Below are positions 5,839 to 6,045 of a stretch of 6,045 bases of DNA, piece after piece; within the stretch, counting starts at the first letter, position 1; each line of letters begins with the position of its first letter. Location: NCBI GenBank assembly GCA_964631295.1, contig CAZVXI010000184.1, positions 1 to 6,045 on the forward strand, read 5' to 3'. The notes under the pieces were generated by a model. It searched no databases. It had not been told where the DNA came from and was given only the letters and a program-made list of their open reading frames with translations. Made by a program: the position numbers and the translations under genes. Origin of the DNA: CAZVXI01 sp964631295. Its GTDB lineage: Bacteria; Planctomycetota; Phycisphaerae; Phycisphaerales; SM1A02.

Positions 5839-6045
5839 GCTGACATCTCCAACCTGGCGGCGAGGATCCGCTCCACCTCAGCGAGCTGTGACGGAGTGTT
5901 GATGGAAAGAACGTCTTCCGGTGGGACCGAGTCCGTCACTTCGATGCGCTCGCCTTGTTTGCGGAGAATTTCGGGCAGATCAGTGAGGTAATACTCGCCG
6001 CTGACTTCATCGCGCGGGAGTCGCTCAAGCGAATCAAATAGAACG
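5835..6045 (-). CDS. GlmU-like N-acetylglucosamine-1-phosphate uridyltransferase, C-terminal end only
   Basis: Only the last 69 residues are in the window; the 5' part lies beyond the right edge. They read VLFDSLERLP...GEYYLTDLPEILRKQGERIEV...VLSINTPSQLAEVERIL. This closely follows the end of the GlmU pyrophosphorylase domain, which makes UDP-GlcNAc from UTP and GlcNAc-1-phosphate for cell-envelope synthesis. GEYYLTD is the family motif, and the Asn in INTPSQLAEVE sits where E. coli Asn227 helps bind Mg2+ and UDP-GlcNAc. The protein stops nine residues after VERIL. It therefore has no left-handed beta-helix (hexapeptide-repeat) acetyltransferase domain, which makes up the second half of typical GlmU. 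It could be a single-function uridyltransferase or another sugar nucleotidyltransferase of this fold, so I give no gene symbol. The TGA overlaps the prs ATG (ATGA), showing close coupling. Confidence 0.85.
   Translation of the reverse strand, partial: VLFDSLERLPRDEVSGEYYLTDLPEILRKQGERIEVTDSVPPEDVLSINTPSQLAEVERILAARLEMSA

Noticed and set aside
5362..5991. 209-residue plus-strand open frame opposite prs and the glmU-like end
   Set aside because: Antisense to conserved PRPP synthetase motifs; no signal of a real protein.

Overview
The window is GC-rich bacterial DNA with seven tightly packed minus-strand housekeeping genes on the right two thirds. On the left are a plus-strand acetyltransferase gene and the start of a minus-strand lipoprotein gene. 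The gene content (S6 and L9 with long tails, a GlmU pyrophosphorylase without its acetyltransferase half, SSB with a Gly-rich linker) fits a planctomycete-like bacterium, perhaps of the Phycisphaerae. That placement is an inference from gene style and order, not from a database match. There is no sign of a mobile element, CRISPR array, tRNA or rRNA.

Layout from left to right: positions 1-258 hold the 5' part of a lipoprotein gene (minus strand, running off the left edge). Positions 259-434 are a divergent intergenic region with a small inverted repeat. Positions 435-1688 (plus) encode an Eis-like GNAT acetyltransferase. Positions 1689-1844 are a convergent gap holding a strong intrinsic terminator oriented for the minus strand. 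From there to the right edge the minus strand reads, in transcription order: glmU-like pyrophosphorylase (3' end only), prs, rplY, pth, rpsF, ssb, rplI, terminator.

The seven minus-strand genes look like one transcription unit. The glmU-like stop overlaps the prs start, the gaps are 7-100 bases, each gene starts close behind the previous one, and the only convincing terminator follows rplI. The unit links supply of UDP-GlcNAc and PRPP to translation (L25, S6, L9, peptidyl-tRNA recycling) and DNA replication/repair (SSB). It joins two blocks that are usually separate in model bacteria: glmU-prs-rplY(ctc)-pth, and rpsF-ssb-rpsR-rplI. The rpsR (S18) gene expected between ssb and rplI is missing.

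I see no convincing novel system. The most useful leads are the missing rpsR, the GlmU lacking its hexapeptide domain, the acidic or charged tails on three ribosomal proteins, the Eis-type enzyme outside its best-known hosts, and a few small hairpins in the gaps.
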